Shown here: positions 1-7,575 of the stretch, in pieces
How the letters are laid out: every line of letters starts with the position of its first letter
Numbering within the stretch: position 1 is the first letter of the stretch
Source: Rhodoferax_B ferrireducens_A
Lineage (GTDB): Bacteria; Pseudomonadota; Gammaproteobacteria; Burkholderiales; Burkholderiaceae_C
NCBI RefSeq assembly: GCF_031458075.1
Contig: NZ_JAVDXT010000001.1
Coordinates: 682,001 to 746,000 of the forward strand
Direction of reading: 5' to 3'
DNA length: 64,000 bases
Notes under the pieces: generated by a model
The model's database searches: none
Seen by the model: only the letters and a program-made list of their open reading frames with translations
Told to the model about the DNA's origin: nothing
Translations under genes and position numbers: made by a program

Positions 1-1010
1 CAGGAGTTGCGCTTGATCAGCGAGGTGGTTTCCACCGCGGCCGTGCCTTCGTCCTTCATCCGGCCCAGGCGCAGGCAGCCTTGCAGGCCGAGTGCGATCT
101 CGGTCTGCATGTCGGCCAGCTTCTTCTGGATCAGCTGGTTGGCGGCCAGCGGGCGGCCGAACTGCTTGCGGTCCAGCGTGTACTGGCGCGCGGTGTGCCA
201 GCAGGCTTCGGCTGCGCCGAGTGCGCCCCAGGCGATGCCGTAGCGGGCCGAGTTCAGGCAGGTGAACGGGCCTTTCAAACCCTGCACCTCGGGGAAGGCG
301 TTTTCTTCGGGGCAGAACACGCCGTCCATGACGATCTCGCCGGTGATGCTAGCGCGCAGGCCGACCTTGCCGTGGATGGCGGGAGCCGTCAGTCCGGCCA
401 TGCCTTTTTCCAGCACAAAACCGCGGATCGGCCCCACATTGCCAGCCGCGTCCACCTCCTTGGCCCAGACAACGAACACGTCGGCGATCGGGCTGTTGGA
501 GATCCAGGTCTTGTTGCCGCGCAGCGTGTAGCCGCCCGCGGTCTTGATGGCGCGCGTGGCCATGGAGCCGGGGTCGGAGCCGTGGTCGGGCTCGGTCAAA
601 CCAAAGCAGCCAATCCACTCACCGGTGGCCAGCTTGGGCAGGTATTTTTGCTTCTGCGCCTCGGTGCCGAATTCAAAAATCGGCACCATCACCAGCGAAC
701 TCTGCACGCTGGCCATGGAGCGGTAGCCCGAATCCACGCGTTCGACCTCGCGGGCGATCAGGCCGTAGGCCACGTAGTTCAGGCCCGGGCCGCCGTACTG
801 CTCGGGGATGGTCGGGCCTAGCAGGCCTAAAGCGCCCATCTCGCGGAAGATCGCCGGGTCGGTGCTTTCGGAGCGGAAGGCGTTCAGCACGCGCGGCGCC
901 AACTGGCCCTGGCAGTAGGCGTTGGCCGCGTCGCGCACCATGCGTTCGTCCTCGGTCAGTTGCAGGTCGAGCAGAAAAGGGTCTTCCCATTGAAAGCGGG
1001 CGTGGGCCAT
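1..1010 (-). CDS. gcdH: Glutaryl-CoA dehydrogenase, 3' end beyond window
   Basis: Acyl-CoA dehydrogenase that oxidises and decarboxylates glutaryl-CoA to crotonyl-CoA, passing electrons to ETF; it acts late in lysine, tryptophan and glutarate breakdown. The first 336 residues are visible from ATG at 1010 (MAHARFQWEDPF). The N-terminal helical domain carries IPEQYGGPGLNYV, and the FAD/substrate region carries GCFGLTEPDHGSDPGSM, the form typical of glutaryl-CoA rather than short-chain enzymes, followed by GNKTWISNSPIADVFVVWAK. Family members have about 395 residues, so the catalytic glutamate near the C-terminus lies outside the window and cannot be checked. It is divergent from a LysR regulator across a 179-base gap, the usual gcdH arrangement in Burkholderiales. 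The davAB genes 9 kb away feed the same pathway. Confidence 0.9.
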   Translation of the reverse strand, partial: MAHARFQWEDPFLLDLQLTEDERMVRDAANAYCQGQLAPRVLNAFRSESTDPAIFREMGALGLLGPTIPEQYGGPGLNYVAYGLIAREVERVDSGYRSMASVQSSLVMVPIFEFGTEAQKQKYLPKLATGEWIGCFGLTEPDHGSDPGSMATRAIKTAGGYTLRGNKTWISNSPIADVFVVWAKEVDAAGNVGPIRGFVLEKGMAGLTAPAIHGKVGLRASITGEIVMDGVFCPEENAFPEVQGLKGPFTCLNSARYGIAWGALGAAEACWHTARQYTLDRKQFGRPLAANQLIQKKLADMQTEIALGLQGCLRLGRMKDEGTAAVETTSLIKRNS

Positions 1011-1112
1011 GCGGGTCTCCAGTCGGTAGATGGCAAATGAATGCGGATAGGTGGACCGATCGTAGCCCTGGATCGGTGCCGCGGCAAACCACAGTTTTTC
1101 ACAATGGTATGA

Positions 1113-1195
1113 ATATGGCGCATATCTTGAGGGGAATTTCAGTCAATTAAGCTCCATTCGATCTGCTGAATGTGTACATTGCGCATACTATGCGC
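1113..1195. promoter_or_regulatory. Divergent gcdH / LysR control region with two palindromes
   Basis: Two exact inverted repeats lie between the divergent genes. ATATG-GCG-CATAT is at 1113-1125 and GCGCATA-C-TATGCGC at 1181-1195. Both contain the heptamer GCGCATA, whose starts (1118 and 1181) are 63 bases apart, about six helical turns. This is the layout expected of a LysR tetramer holding a recognition and an activation site. The second palindrome overlaps the ATG chosen for the regulator, suggesting autorepression. The binding role is inferred. Confidence 0.55.
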
Positions 1196-2122
1196 CGCAA
1201 AATCCCCTCCACCCAAGCCCTGGTGTGTTTCGACACCGCCGCCCGCCACGAGAGCTATACCCGGGCCGCACAAGAGCTGTCCTTGACGCAGGGCGCGGTA
1301 TCCCGCCAGATCGCGGCGCTGGAGGAATTCCTGGGTCTGGCCCTGTTCCGCCGCACCCGGCACGGCGTGGCGCTGACCGCGCAGGGCCGCGACTATGCGC
1401 GCCAGGTGGCGCGGCGCCTGGACGGCCTGGAACTCGACACCTTGAACGCCATGGCCAGCCTGGGCACCGGCGGCGCGCTGGCGCTGGCGGCCGTGCCCAC
1501 CTTTGCCACCCGATGGCTGATGCCGCGCCTGCCCGACCTGGCCGCGCTGCACCCCGACATCGTGGTGCATATCGAGACCCGTACCCGGCCCTTTTTGTTT
1601 GCCGACCAGGGTTTCGACGCCGCCTTGTTTGCCGGCACCGCCGAGCAGGTGGCGAACTGGCCCGGCACCCGCGCCGTGGCCTTGATGGCGGAAGAAGTGG
1701 TGCCGGTTTGCAGCCCGCGACTTTTGAAGGGCCAGACCCCGCTGGAGCCGCAGGCCATCGCCACGCTGCCGCTGCTGCAGCAAAGCACCCGGCCCGAGGG
1801 CTGGCGCCAGTGGTTCGACGCCATGGGCGTGGCCGCCGACCAGCCGCTGAGTGGCCCGCGTTACGAGCTGTTTTCCATGACGGCCACGGCCGCCGCCGTC
1901 GGCCTGGGCGTGGCCCTGGTGCCGCGCATCCTGGTGGAGGACGAGTTGCAGCGCGGCAGCCTGGTGGTCGCCTGCGACCGGGCGCTGCGCGGCGAGCGTA
2001 ACTATTACCTGGTGGTGCCGGCCGTGACGGCCGTGGACCATGCGCCGCCTGCACTGGCGGCGTTTGAGGACTGGCTGCTCAGGCAGGCTGCGGAATCCCC
2101 CAGTACAAGCGCCACGGCGTAG
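1190..2122 (+). CDS. LysR-family regulator, GcvA-like, beside gcdH
   Basis: LysR-type activator/repressor of 310 residues. The N-terminal winged helix-turn-helix reads ESYTRAAQELSLTQGAVSRQI, and a substrate-binding domain follows with FATRWLMPRLPDL and GLGVALVPR, both typical of the GcvA/AmpR subgroup. An in-frame GTG at 1172 would add six residues; I prefer ATG at 1190, which gives the usual N-terminus (MRRKIPSTQAL). It probably controls the divergent gcdH in response to glutarate or a CoA derivative; this is inferred from position. Its 3' end overlaps the opposing amidohydrolase gene by 44 bases, so no terminator separates the two. Confidence 0.88.
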   Translation: MRRKIPSTQALVCFDTAARHESYTRAAQELSLTQGAVSRQIAALEEFLGLALFRRTRHGVALTAQGRDYARQVARRLDGLELDTLNAMASLGTGGALALAAVPTFATRWLMPRLPDLAALHPDIVVHIETRTRPFLFADQGFDAALFAGTAEQVANWPGTRAVALMAEEVVPVCSPRLLKGQTPLEPQAIATLPLLQQSTRPEGWRQWFDAMGVAADQPLSGPRYELFSMTATAAAVGLGVALVPRILVEDELQRGSLVVACDRALRGERNYYLVVPAVTAVDHAPPALAAFEDWLLRQAAESPSTSATA

Positions 2123-2936
2123 TGCAGCGTATGGCTTCCAGCGTCTCTGTGTTTTCCGGCCCCAGCCAGCCGGCCAGGGCGGCGTACAGCGCGGGGTAGT
2201 TGGCGCTGTCTTCGTGGTTGGTGCAAGGCCAGTCGCTGCCCCACAACAAGGCCTGCGGCCCCAGTTCCTGCAACCAGAGCTGGGCCAAAGCCGTGGCATC
2301 CATGGCCGGCGCCAGCCGGTAGGCGGCGCTGAGTTTGACGTGGACCGTGGCGGCACCGGCCTGGCGGCTGCGCTGCAGCACGGCGGCAATGCCGGCGTCG
2401 TGCAACGAGGCGCGCTCCGGCTTGCCGAAATGGTCTACCACCACCGGCACGGCCTGGGGCAGGGCAGCCAGCACCGGGGCCAGTGCACCGCGGTCGGTGT
2501 GCAGTTCCACATGCCAGCCTAGGGCCAGCAGGGCGTCCCACAGAGGGCTGGCGGCGGCCCAGGGCGCCATGTCGTGGCTTTGGCCGGCCAGGTTCAGCCG
2601 GATGCCGCGCACGCCTTGCGCATGCAGGGCTTGCAGTGCGGGCAGGCTGGCATCGGGTGAGACCACGGCCACGCCGCGCAGCGTGTCGGGGTGTTGTGCC
2701 AGTTGCGCCAGCAGCAGCCGGTTGTCGGTGCCCATGAAGCTGGTTTGCACCAGCACGCCATGGCGCAGGCCGACCGCTGCGGCGGCCGTCTGCCAGGCCT
2801 GCAGCGGTGCGGCGTAGGCCGGGGTGTAGCGCGCGCCGGGCGTGGACTGGTGGGCCGGGAACACGTGGAAGTGGGTGTCTACCGGCGGCAAGTCGGCAGA
2901 CCTAGGGAAAACACTTTGTGGCGTTGGGATGGTCAT
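2079..2936 (-). CDS. Amidohydrolase family protein (PDC-lactonase-like)
   Basis: Metal-dependent TIM-barrel hydrolase of the amidohydrolase 2 family, 285 residues. The N-terminal metal motif is VDTHFHVF; later conserved pieces are GIRLNLAG, VVVDHFGKP and the C-terminal LLWGSDWPCTNHE with its active-site aspartate. Relatives include 2-pyrone-4,6-dicarboxylate lactonase and other lactone or ring hydrolases; the substrate cannot be read from the sequence. I chose ATG 2936 (MTIPTPQ) over ATG 2954, because the upstream ATG lies in the palindrome of the divergent GntR gene. The neighbouring GntR regulator and Bug binding protein suggest uptake and hydrolysis of an organic acid. Confidence 0.82.
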   Translation of the reverse strand: MTIPTPQSVFPRSADLPPVDTHFHVFPAHQSTPGARYTPAYAAPLQAWQTAAAAVGLRHGVLVQTSFMGTDNRLLLAQLAQHPDTLRGVAVVSPDASLPALQALHAQGVRGIRLNLAGQSHDMAPWAAASPLWDALLALGWHVELHTDRGALAPVLAALPQAVPVVVDHFGKPERASLHDAGIAAVLQRSRQAGAATVHVKLSAAYRLAPAMDATALAQLWLQELGPQALLWGSDWPCTNHEDSANYPALYAALAGWLGPENTETLEAIRCTTPWRLYWGIPQPA

Positions 2937-2947
2937 GGCGTACATTC

Positions 2948-2965
2948 TAGTCATCTAGAGGACTA
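2948..2965. promoter_or_regulatory. Palindromic operator of the GntR regulator
   Basis: The 18-mer TAGTCATCTAGAGGACTA is symmetric at 16 of 18 positions: TAGTC / GACTA outside, TCTAGA in the centre. It lies in the 34-base gap between the divergent amidohydrolase and GntR genes and covers the AGAGGA ribosome-binding site of the GntR gene. Its size fits a HutC-type GntR dimer. Binding by the adjacent regulator, with autoregulation, is inferred. Confidence 0.6.
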
Positions 2966-2970
2966 AATCA

Positions 2971-3732
2971 ATGGATGAAAGCATATTCTCCGACCCGGCA
3001 TTCCCCGCCGACCAGCCCAGTCCCGGCCAAAGCCGCTACGGCTGGCTGGCGGCCAGCCTGCGGGCCCGCATCACCCAGGGTGAATGGGTGCCCGGCACCG
3101 CTTTGCCGGCGGAGGCCGCGTTGGCCAAGGAGCATGGCGTAGCCCTGGGCACGTTGCGCCAGGCGCTGGCGCTGCTGGTCGCCCAGGGGCTGCTGGTGCG
3201 CCAGCACGGGCGCGGCACCTTTGTGCGCGAGGGGCTGGGCGGCGCGTCGATGCTGCGCTTCTTCCGCTTTGCCACCGAAGATGGTGCGCCGGGCACGCCG
3301 CAGTCGCACATCCTGGGCCGCCAGCTCCGGCTGGCCAGCGCCGACGAGGCCGACGGCCTGGGCCTGCCCGCCGGGGCCAGCGTGCTGCAGCTACAGCGCC
3401 TGCGCAGCCTGCAGGGCCAGCCTTGTTTGCTGGAGCACATCGTGCTGCCGCTGCCGCTGTTCGAGGCCCTGGCGCAGTCGGACCTGGCCGCCTGGGATGA
3501 CCTGCTCTATCCCATGTACCAGCGGGTCTGCGGCGCCACCATCCACCGCGCCGAAGACAGCCTGGGCTTCGGCCTGCTGACAGCCGAGCAGGCCAGCCTG
3601 CTGCGGCTGGACGCCGGCCACCCCTGCGCCCAGGTGGATCGGCGGGCTTTCGACCTGGCTGGCCGCTGCGTGGAGCTGCGCACCACGCTGGGCGATGCCT
3701 TCGCCTTCCGCTACACCGCCCATGTGCGCTGA
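2971..3732 (+). CDS. GntR-family regulator, HutC subfamily (UTRA domain)
   Basis: Transcription factor of 253 residues with an N-terminal winged helix (about 20-90: LRARITQGEWVPGTALPAE, then GTLRQALALLVAQGLL and RQHGRGTFV). A UTRA ligand-binding domain follows, with QRLRSLQGQPCLLEHIVLP and AEDSLGFGLLTAEQA. HutC-type regulators usually bind organic-acid, amino-acid or sugar-derived effectors. It is divergent from the amidohydrolase and 42 bases upstream of a Bug binding-protein gene, so it probably governs both. The start is ATG 2971 with AGAGGA nine bases upstream, inside the palindrome 2948-2965. Confidence 0.9.
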   Translation: MDESIFSDPAFPADQPSPGQSRYGWLAASLRARITQGEWVPGTALPAEAALAKEHGVALGTLRQALALLVAQGLLVRQHGRGTFVREGLGGASMLRFFRFATEDGAPGTPQSHILGRQLRLASADEADGLGLPAGASVLQLQRLRSLQGQPCLLEHIVLPLPLFEALAQSDLAAWDDLLYPMYQRVCGATIHRAEDSLGFGLLTAEQASLLRLDAGHPCAQVDRRAFDLAGRCVELRTTLGDAFAFRYTAHVR

Positions 3733-3774
3733 GCCGGCCCCCGTTCCATTCCATTTTTTACCGAGGATAGATTT

Positions 3775-4776
3775 ATGAAAAAAGTGCCTGTAGCGCAGAT
3801 GTCCATTGCGCGAGCAGCTATGTTTGTCATAGCAAGTGCAGCTTTGTCCACACCAGTCGCCGGCCTGGCGGAAACCGCCGCCTGGCCCAGCAAGCCCATC
3901 ACCATCGTGGTCACCTATCCGCCCGGCGGCGGCGCCGATGCCATGGCCCGGCTCATTGCGCCCAAGCTGGGCGAGGCCTTGGGCCAGCCGGTGGTGATCG
4001 ACAACAAGCCCGGCGCCAGCGGGCAGATCGGCGCCGCCGCCGTGGCCAAGGCCGTGCCCGATGGCCACACGCTGATGTTCGATGCCTCCTCGTTCGCGGT
4101 GAACCCGGCCCTGTACCCGCGCCTGCCGTACGACGCCGACAAGGCCTTCCGCCCGGTGGGCGTGGTGGCGCTGTTCCCGAACGTGGTGCTGGTCAACGCC
4201 AAGTTCCCGGCCCAATCGGTCGCCGAGCTGATCACCGCCGCCCGTGCCAGCAAGGACGCGGTGTCGTTCGCCTCGTCGGGCAATGGCTCGGCCCAGCATC
4301 TGGCCGGTGTGCTGTTCGAATCCGCCGCCAAGGTGGAGATGGTGCACATCCCCTACAAGGGCGGTGGCCCGGCCCTCAATGACGTGCTGGGCGGGCAGGT
4401 GCCGGTGTTCTTCGGAAACCTGGCTTCGACCTTGCCGCACATCCAGTCGGGCAAGCTGCGCGCGCTGGCCGTGACCAGCGCGCAGCGCGCGGCGATTCTG
4501 CCCAATGTGCCGACCCTGGCCCAGGCCCAGGTGCCCGGTGCCGAAGTCTACGAATGGAACGTGCTGTTTGCACCCGCCGGCGTGCCCGAGCCGGTGCTGG
4601 CCAAGCTCTCCGCCGCACTGCAAAAAGCCCTGGAAGCACCTGACGTGAAAGCCCGCATCGCCCAGCTGGGCGGCGAGATTCCCCCCGGCGGCCCGGATGC
4701 AGCGCAGAAATTTGTGCGCCAGCAAATTGCGCTGTGGACCCGGGTGGTGAAGGAGCGGGGTATTACGCTCGAGTGA
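3775..4776 (+). CDS. Bug/TctC-family periplasmic solute-binding protein
   Basis: Periplasmic binding protein of the tripartite tricarboxylate transporter (Bug) family, 333 residues, which binds carboxylated solutes. Its signal peptide spans about residues 1-32 (positive MKKVPV, hydrophobic core, cleavage near GLAE). Family motifs are KPITIVVTYPPGGGADAMAR, PGASGQIGAAAVA, VHIPYKGGGPA and LPNVPTLAQA. No TctA or TctB membrane genes are nearby, which is usual for the many orphan Bug proteins of Burkholderiales. It probably supplies the substrate of the adjacent amidohydrolase under GntR control (inferred). The signal-peptide coding stretch 3782-3839 matches the interspersed repeat of this window in reverse orientation. 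Confidence 0.92.
   Translation: MKKVPVAQMSIARAAMFVIASAALSTPVAGLAETAAWPSKPITIVVTYPPGGGADAMARLIAPKLGEALGQPVVIDNKPGASGQIGAAAVAKAVPDGHTLMFDASSFAVNPALYPRLPYDADKAFRPVGVVALFPNVVLVNAKFPAQSVAELITAARASKDAVSFASSGNGSAQHLAGVLFESAAKVEMVHIPYKGGGPALNDVLGGQVPVFFGNLASTLPHIQSGKLRALAVTSAQRAAILPNVPTLAQAQVPGAEVYEWNVLFAPAGVPEPVLAKLSAALQKALEAPDVKARIAQLGGEIPPGGPDAAQKFVRQQIALWTRVVKERGITLE
3782..3839 (-). repeat. Interspersed repeat, copy 1, inside a signal-peptide coding region
   Basis: Read on the minus strand this stretch contains TTGCTATGACAAACATAGC, then GCTCGCGCA, a spacer, and CTGCGCTACAGGC. It follows the order and spacing of the intergenic copies in the window. It lies wholly within the first 22 codons of the Bug protein and stays open in frame, giving the hydrophobic core of the signal peptide. 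Confidence 0.6.
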
Positions 4777-4789
4777 GGCTCAGGCCTCC

Positions 4790-4842
4790 AATCGGCTGCT
4801 GGTGCGATATCGGCCTGCGCTGGCAGCTATCTATTTGCTAGT
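4790..4842 (-). repeat. Interspersed repeat, copy 2, overlapping a gene end
   Basis: Minus-strand reading gives AATAGATAGCTGCCAGCGCA, then ATATCGCACCAGCAGCC, matching the family core. The copy covers the last codons and the stop of the racemase-like gene and runs into the convergent gap behind the Bug gene. Confidence 0.6.
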
Positions 4843-5507
4843 GATTTTGCAATGGGCCGGGCCTGCAGCCGGCCTAGCAGCTGGCGCACCGCCGCCGGAA
4901 TCGGTTCGATGATGGGCACGCCGGTGCGGGCCTGCAGCTGGGCCGCCGCCTGGGCCAGCGGCCCGCCGCCAATCACCACGGCCTGGGCGCCGTCCTGGCC
5001 GATACAGGCGTTGACGGCCATGGCCAGCTCAGCCTCCAGCTGGGCCGGGTGGGTCGCCAGCACACGCGGGTCGCCGGGGGTCAGGCGGATGCCGGTGTAC
5101 TGTGCGGCCAGGCCTAGCGCGTCGACGCGCTGCTGGATCAGCTGGGCCAGCGCGGGCGTCACGGTGGCGATGCCAAAGCGACGGCCGCCCTGGGCGGCTT
5201 CCAGCAAGGAGGCCTCGCAAATGCCCACGACCGGCACGCTGGTGCTGGCCCGCAGCTGCTCCATGCCCGGGTCGCCAAACGCGCTGACGATGATGCCGGC
5301 CCAATCCGCTCCGGCGCGCCGCCAGGTGTGCTGCACTTCCTGGGCGGCTGCCAGCAGCTCTTCTGCCTGGACGATCATGCCCACGCCCGTTTGCGCGGTG
5401 TAGCCTGTCACAGGCCGGCCGCTGCCGAGTGCCGACGTGGCAATCGCCACCATCATCTCGGTGGTGCTTGTGGAGGTGTTCGGATTGATCAGAAGGATGT
5501 TCGGCAT
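4827..5507 (-). CDS. Asp/Glu/hydantoin racemase superfamily protein lacking both usual cysteines
   Basis: Racemase-superfamily protein, 226 residues, starting MPNILLINPNTS, the standard N-terminus of hydantoin and allantoin racemases. Those enzymes use two cysteines, in ACFGDPG-like and GCAGM-like motifs. Here the same places read VSAFGDPGM and VIGGGPLA, so neither cysteine is present; the DNA is unambiguous at both. One cysteine remains elsewhere (GICEASL, near residue 98). The protein may belong to a cysteine-independent branch (isomerase or lyase) or be an inactive binder. It lies 27 bases downstream of an amino-acid ABC binding-protein gene on the same strand. Its C-terminus is encoded by a copy of the interspersed repeat. 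Confidence 0.75.
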   Translation of the reverse strand: MPNILLINPNTSTSTTEMMVAIATSALGSGRPVTGYTAQTGVGMIVQAEELLAAAQEVQHTWRRAGADWAGIIVSAFGDPGMEQLRASTSVPVVGICEASLLEAAQGGRRFGIATVTPALAQLIQQRVDALGLAAQYTGIRLTPGDPRVLATHPAQLEAELAMAVNACIGQDGAQAVVIGGGPLAQAAAQLQARTGVPIIEPIPAAVRQLLGRLQARPIAKSLANR

Positions 5508-5534
5508 GGGCTTGGGCGTTAGAAAATGCGCTTC

Positions 5535-6329
5535 TCACAGAGGCAGTTCACCGGCGGTACGGCCCAGCCATTTGGTGGACAGCTTTTCGATCGTGCCGTT
5601 GCGCTTGGCTTCCAGGATGATCTCGTTCAGCCGGTTTTTCAGTGCGGTCTCGCCCTTGGCCACGCCTATGAAGTTGGGGCTGTCTTTCAAGGTCAGCTTG
5701 TATTCGGTGTTGAGCTTTGGGTTCTGGTACATGATGGTGCCGCCTTCGCCCGCGCTGGTGGCAATCACCTGCACCTGGCCGCTGGTGTAGGCCGATACGG
5801 TGCCCACATGGTCTTCGAAGCGCTTGACGTCCACATTGGCGGGAATCACCTTGCCCAGCTCCGAGTCGGCCATGGCGCCGCGGGTCACGGATACCGATTT
5901 GCCCGCCAGGTCGGCCCAGCTTTTGATGGCCATGGACTTGGGCGCAAAGATGGCCTGGAAGAACGGCGAGTACGCGTGGGTGAAGTCCAGCACCTCTTCT
6001 CGCTCAGGCGTCTTGCCCAGGGTGGAGATCACGATGTCGGCCTTGCGGGTCTGCAGGTAGGCGATGCGGTTGGCGCTGGTCACCGGAATCAGCTCCACGC
6101 TGGCGCCGAGCTTGGAGGCCACGTAGTTGGCCATGTCGATGTCCAGCCCTTGGGGTTGCAGGTCTTTGCCGACGAAGCCGTAGGGCGGGTAGTCGTTCGG
6201 GATGGCGATGGTTACTTTTTTCGACTTGGTGATGTCTTGCAGCGCGTTCTGCGCGTGGACTGCCGTGCTGGTGATCAGGCCCAAGGTGAGTCCCAGGGTG
6301 AAGGTGAGGCGGCGGGTGAAGGAGGTCAT
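5535..6329 (-). CDS. ABC transporter substrate-binding protein, family 3 (amino acids)
   Basis: Periplasmic binding protein of 264 residues with a signal peptide (MTSFTRRLTFTLGLTLGLI, cleavage near AVHAQ). The family-3 signature is PQGLDIDMANYVASKLG; ligand-loop pieces are ADIVISTLGKTPEREEVLDF and VSVTRGAMADSELG. It probably binds a polar amino acid or related compound. No permease or ATPase gene is adjacent, so it may work with a transporter elsewhere. It is first in a likely two-gene unit with the racemase-like gene, downstream of a strong palindrome at 6419-6440 and an RpiR regulator gene. Confidence 0.88.
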   Translation of the reverse strand: MTSFTRRLTFTLGLTLGLITSTAVHAQNALQDITKSKKVTIAIPNDYPPYGFVGKDLQPQGLDIDMANYVASKLGASVELIPVTSANRIAYLQTRKADIVISTLGKTPEREEVLDFTHAYSPFFQAIFAPKSMAIKSWADLAGKSVSVTRGAMADSELGKVIPANVDVKRFEDHVGTVSAYTSGQVQVIATSAGEGGTIMYQNPKLNTEYKLTLKDSPNFIGVAKGETALKNRLNEIILEAKRNGTIEKLSTKWLGRTAGELPL

Positions 6330-6657
6330 GGCGTGGCTCCAGTGCTCAGGTTGGGCTAACGCAGAGAGGCCATCCGGTACGAGCCTGCAAGCGGTAGCTA
6401 ATTTACAGTTTTAAATTTATCTGAAAATTTGTTTTCAGATAGGCGACTTTAAGCAATGCTTGTGCCAAGCTGGCGGTAAGTGGCGAAAAAGAGTTGGTTG
6501 CGCGGGACTTTTCAGAGAGGAAAAGCAGGGAGAGGCGGCATCTGAACGCCAGGGAGCGGCACTGAAATTTGAGTGGATATGGCGCTTTATGGCAGCCCAG
6601 AAACGACCATGTTGCGCTGGCCTGGTGCAACAGCGCACCAGGCTGGTGGCTGCGGTG
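6330..6657. other. 328-base intergenic region with one strong palindrome
   Basis: AT-richer gap between the ABC binding-protein gene and the end of the RpiR gene. Apart from the inverted repeat at 6419-6440 I see no convincing gene, terminator or RNA. Short open frames here lack ribosome-binding sites and recognisable protein features. Confidence 0.5.
6419..6440. promoter_or_regulatory. Perfect 9-bp-arm palindrome, candidate RpiR operator
   Basis: The arms ATCTGAAAA (6419-6427) and TTTTCAGAT (6432-6440) are exact reverse complements around TTTG. The TGAAA...TTTCA core resembles sites used by several RpiR/MurR regulators, and such a regulator is encoded at 6658-7497. The site lies about 90 bases upstream of the ABC binding-protein start, in a position to control it and the racemase-like gene. 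Binding is inferred. Confidence 0.6.
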
Positions 6658-7497
6658 CTACAGCTCGTCGAGCGCCTCGTGCGCCAGTTCGATGGCCGCC
6701 AGGCGCTTGCGGCCGGCCGGGCCAGCGCCTTCGATCACCAGCGTGGCCAGCATGTCGCACAGCGCCATCACGGCCACGTGGTTGTCTAGCGGGCCTGGGC
6801 CGGCGCATTTGCATTGGATCGACCAGGTGGCGGCCGGGTAGTCGGGCGATGACTGGTCGCTGATGAAGATGATCTTGGCCCCGGCCTGGCTGGCGCCGTC
6901 CAGCAGTTGGCGCATCTGCCGGGTTTGCCGACGCACGCCAAATACCACCACGCAGTCGCGCGCCGACAGGTCGGCCAGGTACTCACCCAGCGATTCGCCC
7001 GCACCCGGAATCGCCGTCACCCGTGGCAGCACCTGGATGATCTGCCAGCGTAGGTAGACGGCAAACGCATGGCTGCTACGGCTGCCAAAGACCAGCACCT
7101 GCGGCGCCGCCAGCAGAGCCGCGACCATCTGCTTGACCGTTTCGTCCGGCAGTTGCTCGAAGGTGCGGGCCAGGTTCAGCTGCGACTGCTGCAGGTGGGT
7201 AGCCACCAGTCGGGCGCTTTTTTCTTTGCCGGTGGAGGCCTGGAACAGCGGCGACCCCGACTGTCGCTCCTCGCGGGCATGGCGCCGCGCATCTTCGTAA
7301 CTCGCATAGCCTAGGCGCTGTATCAGCCGCGTCACCGTAGCGTTCGACACCCCCGCCAGGCGGGCCAGTTCACTGGCCGCATAGCTAGCCAGTTCACCCG
7401 GGAAAGCCAGTACAAAATCCGCCAGCCGACGCTCCGCGGTGGACAGCCCATCGAGCTGGGTGCGGACGCGGCGGACAAAGGATTCGGTAGCGGGCAT
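6658..7497 (-). CDS. MurR/RpiR-family transcriptional regulator with SIS domain
   Basis: Regulator of 279 residues. The N-terminal RpiR helix-turn-helix (about 1-80) includes LSTAERRLADFVLAFPGELA and ELARLAGVSNATVTRLIQRL. A SIS phosphosugar-type domain follows (about 115-260), with VLVFGSRSSHAFAVYL and SARDCVVVFGVRRQTRQM. In beta-proteobacteria this subgroup often regulates amino-acid or organic-acid transport rather than sugars. It reads toward the ABC binding-protein gene, with the palindrome 6419-6440 in between. Confidence 0.9.
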   Translation of the reverse strand: MPATESFVRRVRTQLDGLSTAERRLADFVLAFPGELASYAASELARLAGVSNATVTRLIQRLGYASYEDARRHAREERQSGSPLFQASTGKEKSARLVATHLQQSQLNLARTFEQLPDETVKQMVAALLAAPQVLVFGSRSSHAFAVYLRWQIIQVLPRVTAIPGAGESLGEYLADLSARDCVVVFGVRRQTRQMRQLLDGASQAGAKIIFISDQSSPDYPAATWSIQCKCAGPGPLDNHVAVMALCDMLATLVIEGAGPAGRKRLAAIELAHEALDEL

Positions 7498-7575
7498 GGG
7501 CGGGGTAGGACTGCCGGCGCTCGCGAGCCATCCGGCAAGAGGTGGACGGAGTTGGAGTTTATCGCTCCCGGCCGG

